Assembly (NCBI RefSeq): GCF_018919215.1
Contig: NZ_JAHLQK010000001.1
Coordinates: 156,430-220,429, forward strand
DNA from: Alkaliphilus flagellatus
GTDB lineage: Bacteria > Bacillota > Clostridia > Peptostreptococcales > Natronincolaceae
DNA: 64,000 nucleotides
Reading direction: 5' to 3'
The notes below the pieces were generated by a model. That model was not told where the DNA came from. It saw only the letters and a list, made by a program, of their open reading frames with translations, and ran no database searches. Shown in pieces: positions 9,765 to 19,564 of the stretch (positions are counted from its first letter, which is position 1; every line of letters starts with the position of its first letter). A program made the translations under genes and the position numbers.

Positions 9765-12700
9765 TCTATTAAAAATAAAGGGAATAAATAGCTTTAATGA
9801 TGAGCAGATAATTGAGTTTAATAGGTTAGTAGAAAAGGGGCTATTTGGAATCTTCGGCCCTACTGGTAGTGGTAAGTCCTCCATATTAGATGCTATAACC
9901 TTAGCTCTATATGGAAATATTGCAAGAGACTCTAAAGAGTTCATTAATACAGAAGCTGACAGAGGAGAGGTAAGCTTCGAGTTTCAAATTTTAGATGGGA
10001 CAGCTCGAAAAATCTATCGTTTAGAAAGAGGAATTAGACGGAAAAAAGGTGGCGGTATAGAGACCTCACTAGCTAGAATAATGGAAATAGACGGAGAGGA
10101 AATAAACATACTTGCCGAAGGGGTTACCAGTGTTAACAATGAAGTAATAAGGGTTATAGGCCTTAATTCCGATGACTTTACCCGATCTGTAGTTCTTCCC
10201 CAAGGAAAGTTTAGTGAATTTTTAAAGCTAACTGGCAGGGAAAGACGAAATATGCTGGAGCGTATTTTTGGACTAGAGCAGTATGGTAAAGACATAATGG
10301 ACAAAATTAATGGTGAAAGAAAAAAATATGATGTAAAACGAATAGATTTAGAAGGTCAGCTTAAGGGCTACGAAGGTATTACTGAGGATTACCATAAAGA
10401 GGTATCAGACAAGCTGGGTTTGTTATTAGAGGAAGAGAAGAAGCTTAAGGCGGAAATACAAAGGCTAGATAAGGAATATGAAGATAGTAAAAGAATTTGG
10501 AATTTACAAGAAGAACTAAAGATATATGAAGCTACTAAAAAGATATTAGAAGAAAAGAAGCTAGAAATAGAAGAAAGTCGCAGAAGGCTTATAATGGGTG
10601 AAAAGGCTAACCTACTAAAGCCCTACATTACAAATTTAAGATCTATAGAGGAAAAAATAAGTATTAATAATCTCGCTTTAGAAAAACTAGAAAAAGACCT
10701 ACCAAGGGTTAATGAAAAACTAAGAGAGGTAGAAGAAAATCATCAAAAAGCCTTAGCATATAAAGAAGAACAGTTTCCAAATTTAATAGCTAAAATAGAA
10801 AACTGTAAACAGGCTCAGGAGATGGAGGAACAAAATCATCTACTGATAAAAGAAATTAAATCCCTTGAAGAAGTCTATATAAGTAACACTAAACATAATG
10901 AAGATAAATCCAAATTATTGGAAAAATTAAAGGATAGAAGGTTGGAGCTTCAGCTAAAAACAAAGGAAATAGAAAAATATTTAGAGGAAATATACATAAA
11001 GCCCCATATTAGAGAAGGGTTAGAAGAAGCCTATAGGCTGGAAAAGGATATGGAAAAAATATCATTAGAGAAAAAGGAAAATGATAAACTTCTTTTGGAC
11101 TTATCTAAGATTATAGAAAATAATAAAATAAAACTAAAGGAAGAATTAGATAAAAAAGAAAAGCTAGAAGTAGTATTACATAAATTTATTGAAGATGGAA
11201 AGTCATTGGAGAATAGTCCTTTAAAGGATGAAAGTCTTATTTTTACAAATAAGATAGAGCTGGAGAAGAAAAAAGGAGAATTAACTTCCTTGGAAGAACA
11301 TTTGATTCAAAAATCAGCTTTAGCTAAAGATATAGAAGAATTATTAATGGTAAAATCCTCCTTGAAAAAAAAGCAAGGACAGTATATTTCACAAATTAAT
11401 GAAGCAGAAAGAAATCTAGAAGTATTAAAGACAGAAGTTAAAAATTTAGAGATGCAATCCTTTGCAGCACAACTAGCTAAACATTTACATAAAGATCAGT
11501 CATGTCCCGTATGTGGCTCAAAAGAGCATCCACATCCTGCACAGGACAAAGAAGAAGAGTTCCTAATAGATAAAACCGATGAGTTAAATGGAATTGAGAC
11601 AATGTTAATTGCTTTAAAGGAAGAGAAAACAAAGCTAGATATTTCCATAGCCCAGATAGTTAAAGAGGAAGATATAAAGAAGACTAATTTAGAAGATATA
11701 GAAAAGCTAATTAAAGATCAGTCTATAGAGGATCTTATAAAAGAAGTTGTAGAATTAGAAGAAGAATTAGAAAAATTAGTTAAGAAAAGAGAAGACTATA
11801 TTAGTAGTGAAACTAAAGTAGAAGAGGAAATAGAAAAAAACAAAGAAAATATAAATACCACTAATACATTAATTGCAGGATTAAATATAGAACTGCAAAA
11901 AGATGGTGAAAGCTATAATACACTAGGCAATAAGATTGATAAGCTATCGCAAAGTATCAAGGATATGTCCTTATTATATGAAAAATTAAAAAATGAAGTC
12001 AAAATTGAAAATATTGCTGTCGAATATAATCAAATGAAGAACTGGGATAGAGAAAGATCGGAAAAAGAAAAAGAACTAAAAAAATTGAGAGAAATTGTAG
12101 AAGTGGAAAATCGACAAAGAGAGAGCCTAGAAGAGAAGCTACATTCCTTAAACTTAGAAATTGCAAAAAATAAACAGCAGTTAGATGAAAATAAAAAACA
12201 GCTAGCTTTATCTATTGAAAGAATAAAGAAACTTGCTGAAAACAAGAATCCTAAAGAATATAAAGTAGCCTTAGAAAACAAAATAAAAGAAGTAGAAGAG
12301 GCGGAAAAGATCCTTAAAGAAAGGGTTGAAAAGGGAAGAGCCTTGCAGCAAAAGATGGTGCAAGAAAAAGCTATTGCAGAAAATAGCAGAGTTAATTTAG
12401 CAAATGATTACAGTCTAAAAAAACTAGAACTAGAAGAAAATACTAAGGAACAGGGCTTTGGTTCCATAGAGGAAATAAAAGAATACTTATTTGAAGAAGA
12501 ACAATTAAAGAAATTAGAAAAACAAATTATAGCTTATGACGATGAGGTTAAAAATATTGATCATAGCCTAGGTAGAATTAATAAGGCTTTAGATGGTAGG
12601 TTCTTAACAGAGGAGGCTTGGATTCAAATACAGGAGTTATTGGCTAACAAAAAGCAAACTCAAGAGGAAAAATCCAAGGAAATTGGAGAAGTTCAGCAAG

Positions 12701-13281
12701 TTGTTAAGGATGTTAAAGAAAAGCTGGAAACCATAAAAGAGCTTAAAAAAGAGGAAAAGAAAATAACCCATAAGCTGGACCTTCTTTTAGAATTAAGCAA
12801 AATGCTGGAGGGTAATAGATTTGTAGAGTATGTAGCTATTAACCAATTAAAGTATATTGCAAAAGAAGCTTCAAAATGGCTAAAAGAAATTACAAGAAGT
12901 AGATATGCCCTAGAGTTAGATAGTAGCGGTAACTTTATAATGAGAGATGATTTTAATGGTGGAATTAGAAGGGCAACAAATACACTTTCTGGTGGAGAAA
13001 CCTTTTTAACCTCTTTATCACTTGCATTAGCCCTATCCTCCCATATCCAACTAAAGGGAAGTGCACCCCTAGAATTTTTCTTCCTTGACGAGGGATTTGG
13101 TACATTGGATAGTGACCTACTTGAAATTGTTATGAATGCCCTAGAAAGACTACACTCAGAAAAGTTAAGTGTTGGAATTATAAGCCATGTGGAAGAACTT
13201 AAAAGTAGAGTTCCTATTAAGCTAATTGTTTCACCTCCAGAGTTTGGTGGAGAGGGGACGGCTGTTAGGATAGTATTATGA
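9754..13281 (+). CDS. sbcC: exonuclease subunit SbcC (Rad50-like)
   Basis: SMC/Rad50-type ATPase of 1175 residues, partner of SbcD. Walker A GPTGSGKS is at 35-42, followed by a long Lys/Glu-rich coiled coil, the zinc hook CPVCG (C584, C587) at the apex, the second coil, the ABC signature TLSGGETFLTSLS and Walker B FFFLDEGFGTLD near the C terminus. I chose ATG 9754 over an upstream TTG at 9730 because the protein then begins directly with the family's first strand (LKIKGINSF) and GGGGGAG lies before it. It is the last gene of addB-addA-sbcD-sbcC and is closed by a hairpin at 13414. Confidence 0.96.
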   Translation: MRPSLLKIKGINSFNDEQIIEFNRLVEKGLFGIFGPTGSGKSSILDAITLALYGNIARDSKEFINTEADRGEVSFEFQILDGTARKIYRLERGIRRKKGGGIETSLARIMEIDGEEINILAEGVTSVNNEVIRVIGLNSDDFTRSVVLPQGKFSEFLKLTGRERRNMLERIFGLEQYGKDIMDKINGERKKYDVKRIDLEGQLKGYEGITEDYHKEVSDKLGLLLEEEKKLKAEIQRLDKEYEDSKRIWNLQEELKIYEATKKILEEKKLEIEESRRRLIMGEKANLLKPYITNLRSIEEKISINNLALEKLEKDLPRVNEKLREVEENHQKALAYKEEQFPNLIAKIENCKQAQEMEEQNHLLIKEIKSLEEVYISNTKHNEDKSKLLEKLKDRRLELQLKTKEIEKYLEEIYIKPHIREGLEEAYRLEKDMEKISLEKKENDKLLLDLSKIIENNKIKLKEELDKKEKLEVVLHKFIEDGKSLENSPLKDESLIFTNKIELEKKKGELTSLEEHLIQKSALAKDIEELLMVKSSLKKKQGQYISQINEAERNLEVLKTEVKNLEMQSFAAQLAKHLHKDQSCPVCGSKEHPHPAQDKEEEFLIDKTDELNGIETMLIALKEEKTKLDISIAQIVKEEDIKKTNLEDIEKLIKDQSIEDLIKEVVELEEELEKLVKKREDYISSETKVEEEIEKNKENINTTNTLIAGLNIELQKDGESYNTLGNKIDKLSQSIKDMSLLYEKLKNEVKIENIAVEYNQMKNWDRERSEKEKELKKLREIVEVENRQRESLEEKLHSLNLEIAKNKQQLDENKKQLALSIERIKKLAENKNPKEYKVALENKIKEVEEAEKILKERVEKGRALQQKMVQEKAIAENSRVNLANDYSLKKLELEENTKEQGFGSIEEIKEYLFEEEQLKKLEKQIIAYDDEVKNIDHSLGRINKALDGRFLTEEAWIQIQELLANKKQTQEEKSKEIGEVQQVVKDVKEKLETIKELKKEEKKITHKLDLLLELSKMLEGNRFVEYVAINQLKYIAKEASKWLKEITRSRYALELDSSGNFIMRDDFNGGIRRATNTLSGGETFLTSLSLALALSSHIQLKGSAPLEFFFLDEGFGTLDSDLLEIVMNALERLHSEKLSVGIISHVEELKSRVPIKLIVSPPEFGGEGTAVRIVL

Positions 13282-13413
13282 TTCCTTATATTAATGAAAA
13301 GATAGGAGTAGATTTATCATAAGTATTTTAAATTAAGTAGTAAGTAAACTGATAATTAACTTTTAAATTAATAAGTTTATAATACTAAAAAATTGTTACA
13401 TATTGATTAATAA

Positions 13414-13449
13414 GATAAAGGTCAACTTAAACAGCGGTTGACCTTTATC
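13414..13449 (+). terminator. terminator after sbcC
   Basis: Perfect 13-bp stem (GATAAAGGTCAAC / GTTGACCTTTATC) with a 10-base loop, followed by TATTATTTTAT. It lies 130 bases after sbcC. Apart from this hairpin, the 400-base gap 13282-13682 is AT-rich and shows no reading frame or RNA I can support. Confidence 0.8.
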
Positions 13450-13682
13450 TATTATTTTATCTAACATATTTTAAATTATATAGAAAATTTTCTACATTTT
13501 TTTGTTTAGATTTATTTTTAGCCATAAAATCACTCATTTATAGCTAGTATATTCATATATAATGAAACCTATTAGAAATAATATGTAGGAAGTATTTAGT
13601 ATAAATTACATAGCCTGATCTAATAAAAATGCAAATGGATAATATTGTAAAAGGTTTGAAACAAAAAAATCTTAGCTATTCT

Positions 13683-14510
13683 TTACATCTTTACAGCATT
13701 TATTGCATTCATTATATTATTATAAACATCTTCAGGTGATTGATCTCCTCTAACATTTATACGTTCTAATGCTAAAGGATCACTGTTTTTTGTTACAACT
13801 CCATAGTCAACACTTAATTGAATATCAAAGCCTAATGAAAGAGCAGCAGATTGTGAAAATTCATTATAGCTTCCATAAGGAAAGCAAAAAATAAAGGGCT
13901 CCTTTTCTAGGTTCTGGACCATTAATTTTCTAGATAATTGAAAATCATCATAAACTCTCTTATAATATTCATCTGTATCATCAGTTTCTTTAAGCTTTAT
14001 ATCTTCATTATGTAGATTATATGTATGACTTCCTATTTCAATTAATCCGCTATCTAGCATGTCTTTAGCCTGTTCCCAGGAAAAATGTTGATAATTTCCT
14101 GGTTTTTTTCCTCTAGAGCTTACAACTATATTAATATTTGCTGGTATATTATTTTTCTTTAATATAGGATAAGCAATGGTATAGTTACTCTCATAACCAT
14201 CATCAATAGTAATTACTAGAGGATTATCTGGTAGTTTTTCATCATGAAACAAATAATCCCTTAATTGTGATATTGAAATAGTATTGAATCCCTTTTGTTT
14301 TAAATAATTAAGCTGATTTTCAAAGAGTTCGGCAGATATAATCTCACTAACTCCTGTTTCGACTACAGTTTCTTCCACAAAGTGGTGATACATTAGTATT
14401 GGGATTACTACCTCTTGCTCCTTATCTTTAACTATTGACTTAGAAGTTAAAGCTGATAGTGGGTTTATAAGTAGAAGACAAATAACAACCAGTAGAATTT
14501 TGAATTTCAT
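13683..14510 (-). CDS. secreted polysaccharide deacetylase (NodB homology)
   Basis: Extracytoplasmic carbohydrate esterase family 4 protein of 275 residues. An N-terminal hydrophobic segment (residues 4-20) is a signal peptide or membrane anchor. The NodB domain shows VITIDDGYES with D103/D104 and EIGSHTYNLH with metal histidines H162 and H167; ILMYHHF precedes it, as in many clostridial polysaccharide deacetylases. Likely substrate is peptidoglycan or another N-acetylated surface glycan. AAGGAGT lies upstream of the ATG. It is transcribed away from the BlaI-like gene, with a 330-base region between that contains an inverted repeat and the BlaI operators. Confidence 0.88.
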   Translation of the reverse strand: MKFKILLVVICLLLINPLSALTSKSIVKDKEQEVVIPILMYHHFVEETVVETGVSEIISAELFENQLNYLKQKGFNTISISQLRDYLFHDEKLPDNPLVITIDDGYESNYTIAYPILKKNNIPANINIVVSSRGKKPGNYQHFSWEQAKDMLDSGLIEIGSHTYNLHNEDIKLKETDDTDEYYKRVYDDFQLSRKLMVQNLEKEPFIFCFPYGSYNEFSQSAALSLGFDIQLSVDYGVVTKNSDPLALERINVRGDQSPEDVYNNIMNAINAVKM

Positions 14511-14587
14511 TTTGACATACTCCTTTGAAATAATATTTAATTTTTTTAAACTATATAGTATCTATTATATTTAAAACTATGTAATAC

Positions 14588-14646
14588 CTAGATTCTACGT
14601 CAAATTTAAATTACCTTCATTTGCAGTTAACTTAGGTAGAATCTAG
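14588..14646. repeat. 11-bp inverted repeat with 37-base spacer between divergent genes
   Basis: CTAGATTCTAC at 14588-14598 and GTAGAATCTAG at 14636-14646 are exact reverse complements. The pair lies 78 bases upstream of the deacetylase start, on its promoter side. It could be a paired regulator site that loops or a transcribed stem; it is not followed by a T run on either strand, so a terminator is less likely. Confidence 0.5.
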
Positions 14647-14751
14647 AAAAAGTCTTCTATATTATACCATTTTAATCGCAGAAAGCAAATTGAATGTTAT
14701 CACAAGGATTTCCTAAGGAGAATCTTTGTATTGCAATATTTGAAAAATATC

Positions 14752-14780
14752 TTGACAAGCATTGTTTACAGATGTAAACT
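14752..14780 (+). promoter_or_regulatory. promoter of the blaI-like gene
   Basis: TTGACA at 14752-14757 and TAAACT at 14775-14780, separated by 17 bases. The -10 and most of the spacer lie inside the perfect dyad at 14764-14779, so a bound repressor would block polymerase directly. Confidence 0.65.
14764..14779. promoter_or_regulatory. BlaI/MecI-type operator 1
   Basis: GTTTACAGATGTAAAC is a perfect 7+2+7 dyad containing the BlaI/MecI core TACA-NN-TGTA. It overlaps the -10 region of the gene that encodes the BlaI-like repressor, so autorepression is expected. Confidence 0.8.
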
Positions 14781-14796
14781 ATATGCATACCTTAGG

Positions 14797-14812
14797 GTTT
14801 ACATTTGTAATC
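14797..14812. promoter_or_regulatory. BlaI/MecI-type operator 2
   Basis: GTTTACATTTGTAATC is a second copy of the dyad with one mismatch, keeping TACA-NN-TGTA. Its centre is 33 bases from operator 1, about three helical turns, so two dimers would sit on the same DNA face. It lies between the promoter and the ribosome site. Confidence 0.75.
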
Positions 14813-14837
14813 AATATATTATAAGGAGGTGGAATGG

Positions 14838-15218
14838 ATGAAGAATATTCCTAACATATCTGGATCAGAACTAGAGATTATGAAACTCTTATGGAAAGAT
14901 AATCCTTTATCTGCTAATGAAATCAGATCCTTATTATCAGATGAAATAAGCTGGTCTAATCAAACGATCAAAACCTTTATTAACAGACTTCTTAACAAAC
15001 AAGCTATAAGATTTGAAAAATCAGGGAGGAGCTATCTTTACTATCCTTTGATTTCCTATGATGAATATGTAAAAGAAGAAAACAAATTTTTTCTTGAAAA
15101 AGTATATGATGGAGCTATAAGTATGCTTTTTTCAAAATTTTTGGAAGAAGAAAAGTTGTCTGATAAGGAGATCGAAAATCTTCAAAGAATTCTAGAACAG
15201 AAAAAATATGATAAATAA
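14838..15218 (+). CDS. BlaI/MecI/CopY-family repressor
   Basis: Winged-helix repressor of 126 residues, usual for the family. It begins ISGSELEIMKLLWKDNPLSA and contains SWSNQTIKTFINRLLNKQ, the recognition-helix pattern of BlaI/MecI, followed by a Glu/Lys-rich dimerisation tail. ATG 14838 is preceded by AAGGAGGTG at 14824-14830; an in-frame GTG at 14829 lies inside that site and is rejected. It is followed after 34 bases by its probable cognate membrane protease. Two family-type operators lie in front of it. No beta-lactamase gene is nearby, so the regulated trait is unknown. Confidence 0.9.
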   Translation: MKNIPNISGSELEIMKLLWKDNPLSANEIRSLLSDEISWSNQTIKTFINRLLNKQAIRFEKSGRSYLYYPLISYDEYVKEENKFFLEKVYDGAISMLFSKFLEEEKLSDKEIENLQRILEQKKYDK

Positions 15219-15252
15219 TAAGCTTTAAAGTTCTGAAAAGGGAGTAGGTTAT

Positions 15253-17487
15253 ATGAATATCTTGAATAAAGCTTTTCTATTGATTTTATATTCTTCATTT
15301 ACATCTACTATTATTGTATTAATTGTTCTTTTGATAAAGACAATTTTTAAGAATCAACTTAGCTCTAGAGTTCGTCATGCTTTATGGTTTCTGGTATTAA
15401 TAAGACTTTTGTTACCTTTTATCCCAGAAAGTGATTTAAGTTTATTTAACTTTTTTCCTAAAAAAAACATAGATACAGTGGTATATAATTCATTTCAGCC
15501 TAACAATCTAATCCAAGAACAAATGATTGGAAATCACAATGAATTTAATCTACACTTAAAAGATAGGGAACAAGATGAGATAGGCACAAACATATTCTTA
15601 AAAGAAAATCTGTCAAAAGCTAATAAGCAAAGATTATTTTCGAATGAAAAAAGCAATCTACTCCAAGGGGTTATAAATATATGTTCATATATATGGCTCA
15701 TAGGACTTTTATCTATATGTATAGTTATTTTTCTATCTACTTTAAAATTCAAGAAAAAAGCAAGCTTTTTCGATGAAGTTAATGATTTAGAAGTTATTAA
15801 GATTTTGGATGTGTGCAAGGAAAGGCTAAATATAAATAAAAATATTCCGATTTACTCAGGGAGTACATTTAAAACACCTTTTATTTATGGATTTCTAAGC
15901 CCGACAATTTATCTTCCGAAACATATTCTAAATGAGGTTAATGATAGTCAACTATTACATATATGTTTACATGAGATAGCTCACTATAAGAGAAAAGATT
16001 TATTTTGTAATTTGCTCGGAATGATAGCTATAATCATTCATTGGTTTAATCCATTAGTATGGTTTGTAATGAAAGAAATGAGAGCTGATAGAGAACTAGC
16101 ATGTGATAATTATGTGCTTGAAATTCTTGGAGAGAATGAATGCATTCCATATGGTATGACTATTATAAAACTTTCTCAGATTGTTTCAAATCAGCACTAT
16201 AATAAGATGTTTTGTGCACATTTTTATGAAAATAAAAATCAAATTGAAAGGAGAATTACAATGATAAAGATGTTTAAAAATGGTTCCTATAAAGTGTCTA
16301 CCATAACAGTTGTACTTTTTATGATACTTGGAACCACGGTTCTAACAAATGCCACAGGTATTCAAGGAGGAAACAAAGAATTTGTACTCGATAGTCCTAC
16401 TAAGCACTTTAATAGTCTAGATAGAGCAATAGATTTTGTAGATTTTGAATTTAAAGTACCAGAGAATATACCTACAGGATGTAGATTTTGGCGTATAAAT
16501 CTTGATAAGGAAAATATAATGGATATAAATTCCGAAAAATATGAAGACAATGATACATACAATTTTTCCCTACTAGTTTCCGAAAAAGATATTATAAAAT
16601 ATCTAAAAGAACAAAGTAATACAATATATGGAGATATGAAGCCTGATATAAAATTTGATACAAAGCCAATGAACCTTTCTAATGTAAAAGGTACTATTGT
16701 AATTATTGAACAGAACTTCAATTGGACAAAAGATAATCTTAAGAAGTTAGAAAAAAGCAACACAAAGAGTATTAAACATGTCCCTATTAGTGAAACAGTC
16801 AATAAATATTTTGTATGGGAAGATGATGGGATATGGTATGGTCTTCATTACTACTTTAAAACTACTACTTTAGAAGGAGAAGAACATGTAGATAGAATTT
16901 CTACAAAAGATGATTTGATAAACATTATAGCATCACTTAAATATTCTCAAAATATACAAGGTGCTGATTATGTGGAAAGTGTAGAAAAATTTATTAAAGA
17001 ACATTTGAATATATACGATGAAAAAGACTTAAAGGAAGCAGAAAAAATTATTGGATTTGTCCCTAAATTTCCATTAACTTTACCAGGAGGTTTTGTTCCT
17101 ACTTCTTCTAACACGTACCATTCTATCTATGAAGGAGAAGAAAATTCAAGTACTTCATTAACTACTATCTTTGACTTAGAGGATAGAAATAACCATATAC
17201 CAATACCAAGGATAGAGTTTACACAAACGAAAAATACATTTCTCTATGACAACTTAATGGAAAAAGAATACTCTAAAATAGACTCGAAAATAATAGAAGG
17301 AATAGACTCAAAAGTAATAGAAGGGACCAAAGTTTTTATATGTGAAGAAAGATTTGAAGACAAATTAAGAGAAGCAATTAAAGAGCAATGTTATGTTTGG
17401 AAACAAGAAGATATTGTATATACAGCTAAATTTATTGGAGATATAGACAAAGAGCATGAAATAGTTAAAACACTTATAAACTACTAA
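15253..17487 (+). CDS. BlaR1-like M56 membrane metallopeptidase sensor
   Basis: Membrane protein of 744 residues. The N-terminal half has hydrophobic segments near 5-30, 37-55, 135-160 and 335-355 and the zinc-protease motif HEIAH (H240, E241, H244) in a BlaR1/MecR1-type M56 domain; LACDNYVL follows, as in the family. The extracellular part (about 360-744) lacks the class D beta-lactamase-like sensor with its STYK motif. Instead two similar segments occur (FKVPENIPTGCRFW near 425 and GFVPKFPLTLPGGFVP near 600) that resemble DUF4367-type sensor modules; this is inferred. A short internal duplication DSKIIEGI/DSKVIEGT sits near residue 680. On sensing its ligand it should cleave the adjacent repressor. 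Confidence 0.85.
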   Translation: MNILNKAFLLILYSSFTSTIIVLIVLLIKTIFKNQLSSRVRHALWFLVLIRLLLPFIPESDLSLFNFFPKKNIDTVVYNSFQPNNLIQEQMIGNHNEFNLHLKDREQDEIGTNIFLKENLSKANKQRLFSNEKSNLLQGVINICSYIWLIGLLSICIVIFLSTLKFKKKASFFDEVNDLEVIKILDVCKERLNINKNIPIYSGSTFKTPFIYGFLSPTIYLPKHILNEVNDSQLLHICLHEIAHYKRKDLFCNLLGMIAIIIHWFNPLVWFVMKEMRADRELACDNYVLEILGENECIPYGMTIIKLSQIVSNQHYNKMFCAHFYENKNQIERRITMIKMFKNGSYKVSTITVVLFMILGTTVLTNATGIQGGNKEFVLDSPTKHFNSLDRAIDFVDFEFKVPENIPTGCRFWRINLDKENIMDINSEKYEDNDTYNFSLLVSEKDIIKYLKEQSNTIYGDMKPDIKFDTKPMNLSNVKGTIVIIEQNFNWTKDNLKKLEKSNTKSIKHVPISETVNKYFVWEDDGIWYGLHYYFKTTTLEGEEHVDRISTKDDLINIIASLKYSQNIQGADYVESVEKFIKEHLNIYDEKDLKEAEKIIGFVPKFPLTLPGGFVPTSSNTYHSIYEGEENSSTSLTTIFDLEDRNNHIPIPRIEFTQTKNTFLYDNLMEKEYSKIDSKIIEGIDSKVIEGTKVFICEERFEDKLREAIKEQCYVWKQEDIVYTAKFIGDIDKEHEIVKTLINY

Positions 17488-17492
17488 AATTA

Positions 17493-17523
17493 AAAGTAGA
17501 GAGGTATTGCACTTCTCTACTTT
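17493..17523. terminator. bidirectional terminator between convergent genes
   Basis: 10-bp stem (AAAGTAGAGA / TCTCTACTTT) with an 11-base loop followed by TTTT. It lies between the convergent BlaR1-like and YfjL-like genes; read on the other strand it is followed by TAATTTTAG, so it can serve both. Confidence 0.8.
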
Positions 17524-17537
17524 TTTTAGGTAGTAAA

Positions 17538-18311
17538 CTACTTTTCATGTTCAATTTCCCATTGAGCTTGATGGTCTTTAATGACAGTAATCAAGTCTTC
17601 AGATTCCACCTTCTCTACAGGGAAATCAAATAGATGAAGACTCTCATCCCGAGGAGAATCTTTCATATCGGATCTAGGTTGTCGTATTACAACAGAGTAG
17701 TTTTTAAACTGAAGGGAATTATTTTTCATTAATTCATCAACCTCAATTAATCTGTCACGCAAAACCTCGTAATTAATTTTGTCGGAAAATATATAAACAG
17801 AAAGATTAGACTCCAGAGGTAAATTATCTAAATCTAATTTCATATCAAGGGTTAGCTTATCTCTATCATTCTCGTCAAAAGAAAAGCCTGCAATTAAAAT
17901 ATCTGTCTCATAAGGAAAACTTTTCTTAAAAACCTTTTCTACAACTGAATCAAACTCTTTTTCAAGTCGAGTATAGGTGTTAAACTTGCCTACAACGTAA
18001 TCATCATAAGTATCATTAATTCCACCGTTTCTGTTATAAGTTACATAAAAAGCAGTGTCCTGACTGGATTTTGACTGAACATATTTGCCATAATTACCGA
18101 ATTTGAAATTATAAAATGTTTTTTGCTCTTTATAGTCAAGATCATTTACAAAAGAATAGTTATCTTCCAAATATCTATTTATATTTTTGTTTGCAATAGC
18201 GGCAGAAATAGGATTACCGGTAAAGGAATTAGTTATAAATAGAATTAGTACAATTAAAGCAACTGAAACAAGACCAGCAATGATTTTTAGTATTAACTTT
18301 TTTTTAGTCAT
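17538..18311 (-). CDS. YfjL-like membrane-anchored protein, function unknown
   Basis: Protein of 257 residues with an N-terminal membrane anchor (about 7-27, preceded by KKK) and an outside soluble domain rich in charged residues. The segment after the anchor, NPISAAIANKNINRYLE then YNFKFGNYGKY, resembles Bacillus YfjL-type proteins of unknown function. The ATG is preceded by GAGGGGG on the minus strand. It stands alone and faces the BlaR1-like gene. No enzyme motif is visible. Family assignment is by pattern memory and moderate. Confidence 0.7.
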   Translation of the reverse strand: MTKKKLILKIIAGLVSVALIVLILFITNSFTGNPISAAIANKNINRYLEDNYSFVNDLDYKEQKTFYNFKFGNYGKYVQSKSSQDTAFYVTYNRNGGINDTYDDYVVGKFNTYTRLEKEFDSVVEKVFKKSFPYETDILIAGFSFDENDRDKLTLDMKLDLDNLPLESNLSVYIFSDKINYEVLRDRLIEVDELMKNNSLQFKNYSVVIRQPRSDMKDSPRDESLHLFDFPVEKVESEDLITVIKDHQAQWEIEHEK

Positions 18312-18536
18312 TAATATCCCCCTCTCAACTAATTAGTCACAAAAATTCATGTTTTGTTACAAATAATATAAAAATATTTTAAAATATATATATGATACAC
18401 TATTTATGATGGTTAAATATTTTATATAAAATAAACTAACAAAAACAAATATACAGAACAAAGGCACGGTTGAGAGGATATTGTAGTTGATCCTACTAGG
18501 CTTTTCTTTTAATTATAAATCTTAGGAGTGATTTAA

Positions 18537-19427
18537 TTGGAAAAAGAAATATATATTGTAGATGCTTTTTCAGAAGTGGATTTTGGTGGTAACCCAGCTG
18601 GTGTTGTACTTGATGCTACAGGATTAGATGAAAAACAAATGCTAAAAATTGCAAAAGAGATGAATTTATCAGAAACAGCATTTATTTTTCCATCAAATGA
18701 TGACACAACAGATTATACTATAAGATTTTTTACTCCAACTCAGGAAGTAGATTTATGTGGACATGCTACCATTGCATCATTTTTCCTATTAGGTACGAAA
18801 GGACTAATAAAAGGTGATAATGGCGTAAAAATCGTTAGACAAAAAACAAATGCAGGTATACTTCCTGTAGAATTGTATTTTAATGATAATAAAGTTGAAA
18901 AAGTATTAATGACCCAGACTAAACCTAAGTTTATTTCAAAAATCAAAATTATAGATGATTTGGCCAAAATTATGGGATTAAATATAGACCATATTGGTAT
19001 TGAAAATTTTGATCTTGTTCCAGAAATAGTATCTACAGGGTTAAAAGATATTATAGTACCTGTTAAAAGTTTAAAGGTGTTAAAATCAATATCTCCAAAT
19101 TATGAGATGATAAAAAAATACTGTAAAGAACTATGTGTAGTAGGTATACATGCTTTTACACTAGAAACAGAGGAAAAATATTCAACAGTATCTTGTAGAA
19201 ATTTTGCTCCTCTAGTTGGAATTGATGAGGAAGCAGCTACTGGAACTTCAAATGGAGCATTGGGAGCATATCTTGTTAATAATAATGTTGCTAAATATGA
19301 AAACAGTATAACAATAGTATCAGAGCAAGGATATTATATGGGAAGACCAAGTAAAATATTAGTAAAAATAGAAGGACCTAAAAATGATTATACAGTTAAA
19401 GTTGGTGGAAGGGCAGTAATAAAGTAG
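18537..19427 (+). CDS. PhzF-family isomerase/epimerase
   Basis: Cytoplasmic PhzF-like protein of 296 residues with the diaminopimelate-epimerase-like double fold. Characteristic stretches are GNPAGVV near residue 20, LSETAFIF with the conserved catalytic Glu, the DLCGHATIASF loop near 74 and EEAATGTSNGALGAYL near 236. The start is TTG at 18537, supported by TAGGAGTG at 18523-18530. Members isomerise small metabolites, but the substrate of this one cannot be named and no phenazine genes are nearby. It appears monocistronic. Confidence 0.88.
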   Translation: MEKEIYIVDAFSEVDFGGNPAGVVLDATGLDEKQMLKIAKEMNLSETAFIFPSNDDTTDYTIRFFTPTQEVDLCGHATIASFFLLGTKGLIKGDNGVKIVRQKTNAGILPVELYFNDNKVEKVLMTQTKPKFISKIKIIDDLAKIMGLNIDHIGIENFDLVPEIVSTGLKDIIVPVKSLKVLKSISPNYEMIKKYCKELCVVGIHAFTLETEEKYSTVSCRNFAPLVGIDEEAATGTSNGALGAYLVNNNVAKYENSITIVSEQGYYMGRPSKILVKIEGPKNDYTVKVGGRAVIK

Positions 19428-19564
19428 AAATTACTAGGACAGTTTTACTATTCTGTGAGGAATTTACTCCTGTTTTGGAAAATATTCTCTAAAAAGAAGG
19501 ATATTGTAACCAATGTGTCGTAATTAATTATATGGTAGTTAAATTATATAAGGAGGAAAAATAA

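Noticed and set aside
16362..16802. 146-codon minus-strand frame
   Set aside because: Antisense to the sensor part of the BlaR1-like gene, with no start signal.
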